A stretch of 5,398 nt of DNA from CAZJWR01 sp964549765. GTDB taxonomy: Bacteria; Zixibacteria; MSB-5A5; GN15; JAAZOE01. Positions within the stretch are counted from its first letter, which is position 1; each line of letters begins with the position of its first letter. The stretch is from the NCBI GenBank assembly GCA_964549765.1, contig CAZJWR010000111.1, positions 1 through 5,398 on the forward strand. The letters are read 5' to 3'. Made by a program: the position numbers and the translations under genes. Below the pieces are notes generated by a model that made no database searches, was not told where the DNA came from, and saw nothing but the letters and a program-made list of their open reading frames with translations. Below are positions 5,319-5,398 of this stretch, piece by piece.

Positions 5319-5398
5319 CCAAGACGAAAGCCCCCGGAACCGTTCAAAAGGAGTTGGCCGAACTCCGCAACCAAATCGAAGAGCACAATTACCGCTAT
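5315..5398 (+). CDS. ligA: NAD-dependent DNA ligase LigA, N-terminal fragment
   Basis: The first 28 codons of a gene cut by the window end read MTKTKAPGTVQKELAELR, then NQIEEHNYRY. The pattern LxxLRxxIxxHxYxYY is the hallmark of domain Ia at the very start of bacterial LigA, which binds the nicotinamide mononucleotide part of NAD+. LigA seals nicks in duplex DNA during replication and repair. The adenylation lysine, OB fold, zinc finger, HhH and BRCT domains would lie beyond the edge. The gene begins 43 bases after the polymerase stop on the same strand with no terminator between, so cotranscription is likely. No Shine-Dalgarno precedes ATG 5315, and no other in-frame start fits the family. 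The call rests on the N-terminal signature only. Confidence 0.88.
   Translation, partial: MTKTKAPGTVQKELAELRNQIEEHNYRY

Overview
The window reads almost entirely on the + strand and looks like a chromosomal piece of a moderately GC-rich bacterium. The signs are biased codon use with many GAT/GCC/CGG/ATC codons, AT-rich promoters, and housekeeping genes in tandem. There is no phage, transposon, tRNA, rRNA or CRISPR signature. The lineage cannot be fixed from sequence alone. The STAS protein, and a DinB-type polymerase fused in an operon to a DnaE-type polymerase, would suit an uncultured Gram-negative phylum, but that is only an inference.

Layout: (1) 1-39 may be the last codons of an upstream gene. 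(2) 144-482 is a single-domain STAS protein (anti-sigma-factor antagonist type) with its own candidate promoter and Shine-Dalgarno. (3) 483-1055 has no recognisable conserved gene. It holds a 33-codon ORF (775-876) behind an unusually good Shine-Dalgarno, a second small ORF overlapping it by ATGA (873-983), short direct and inverted repeats, and an AT-rich promoter with a perfect 10-bp-arm inverted repeat (959-983) just ahead of the polymerase operon. (4) 1056-2270 is a Y-family DNA polymerase (DinB/Pol IV type) with intact catalytic acids but Leu at the usual aromatic steric-gate position. (5) 2239-5271, overlapping it by 32 bp, is a 1010-aa C-family polymerase of the DnaE2/ImuC error-prone kind, with intact polymerase aspartates, a degenerate PHP domain and no C-terminal tau-binding region. 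(6) 5315-5398 is the start of NAD-dependent DNA ligase LigA, cut by the window end.

The three DNA-metabolism genes plausibly form one damage-tolerance/repair transcription unit: a Y-family polymerase to insert opposite lesions, an error-prone C-family polymerase to extend or fill, and a ligase to seal. The arrangement differs from the textbook imuA-imuB-dnaE2 cassette because the Y-family partner keeps its catalytic residues and no imuA is seen immediately upstream. The palindrome over the promoter is the best candidate for a LexA-like SOS operator, but its sequence matches none of the well-known LexA boxes I can recall.
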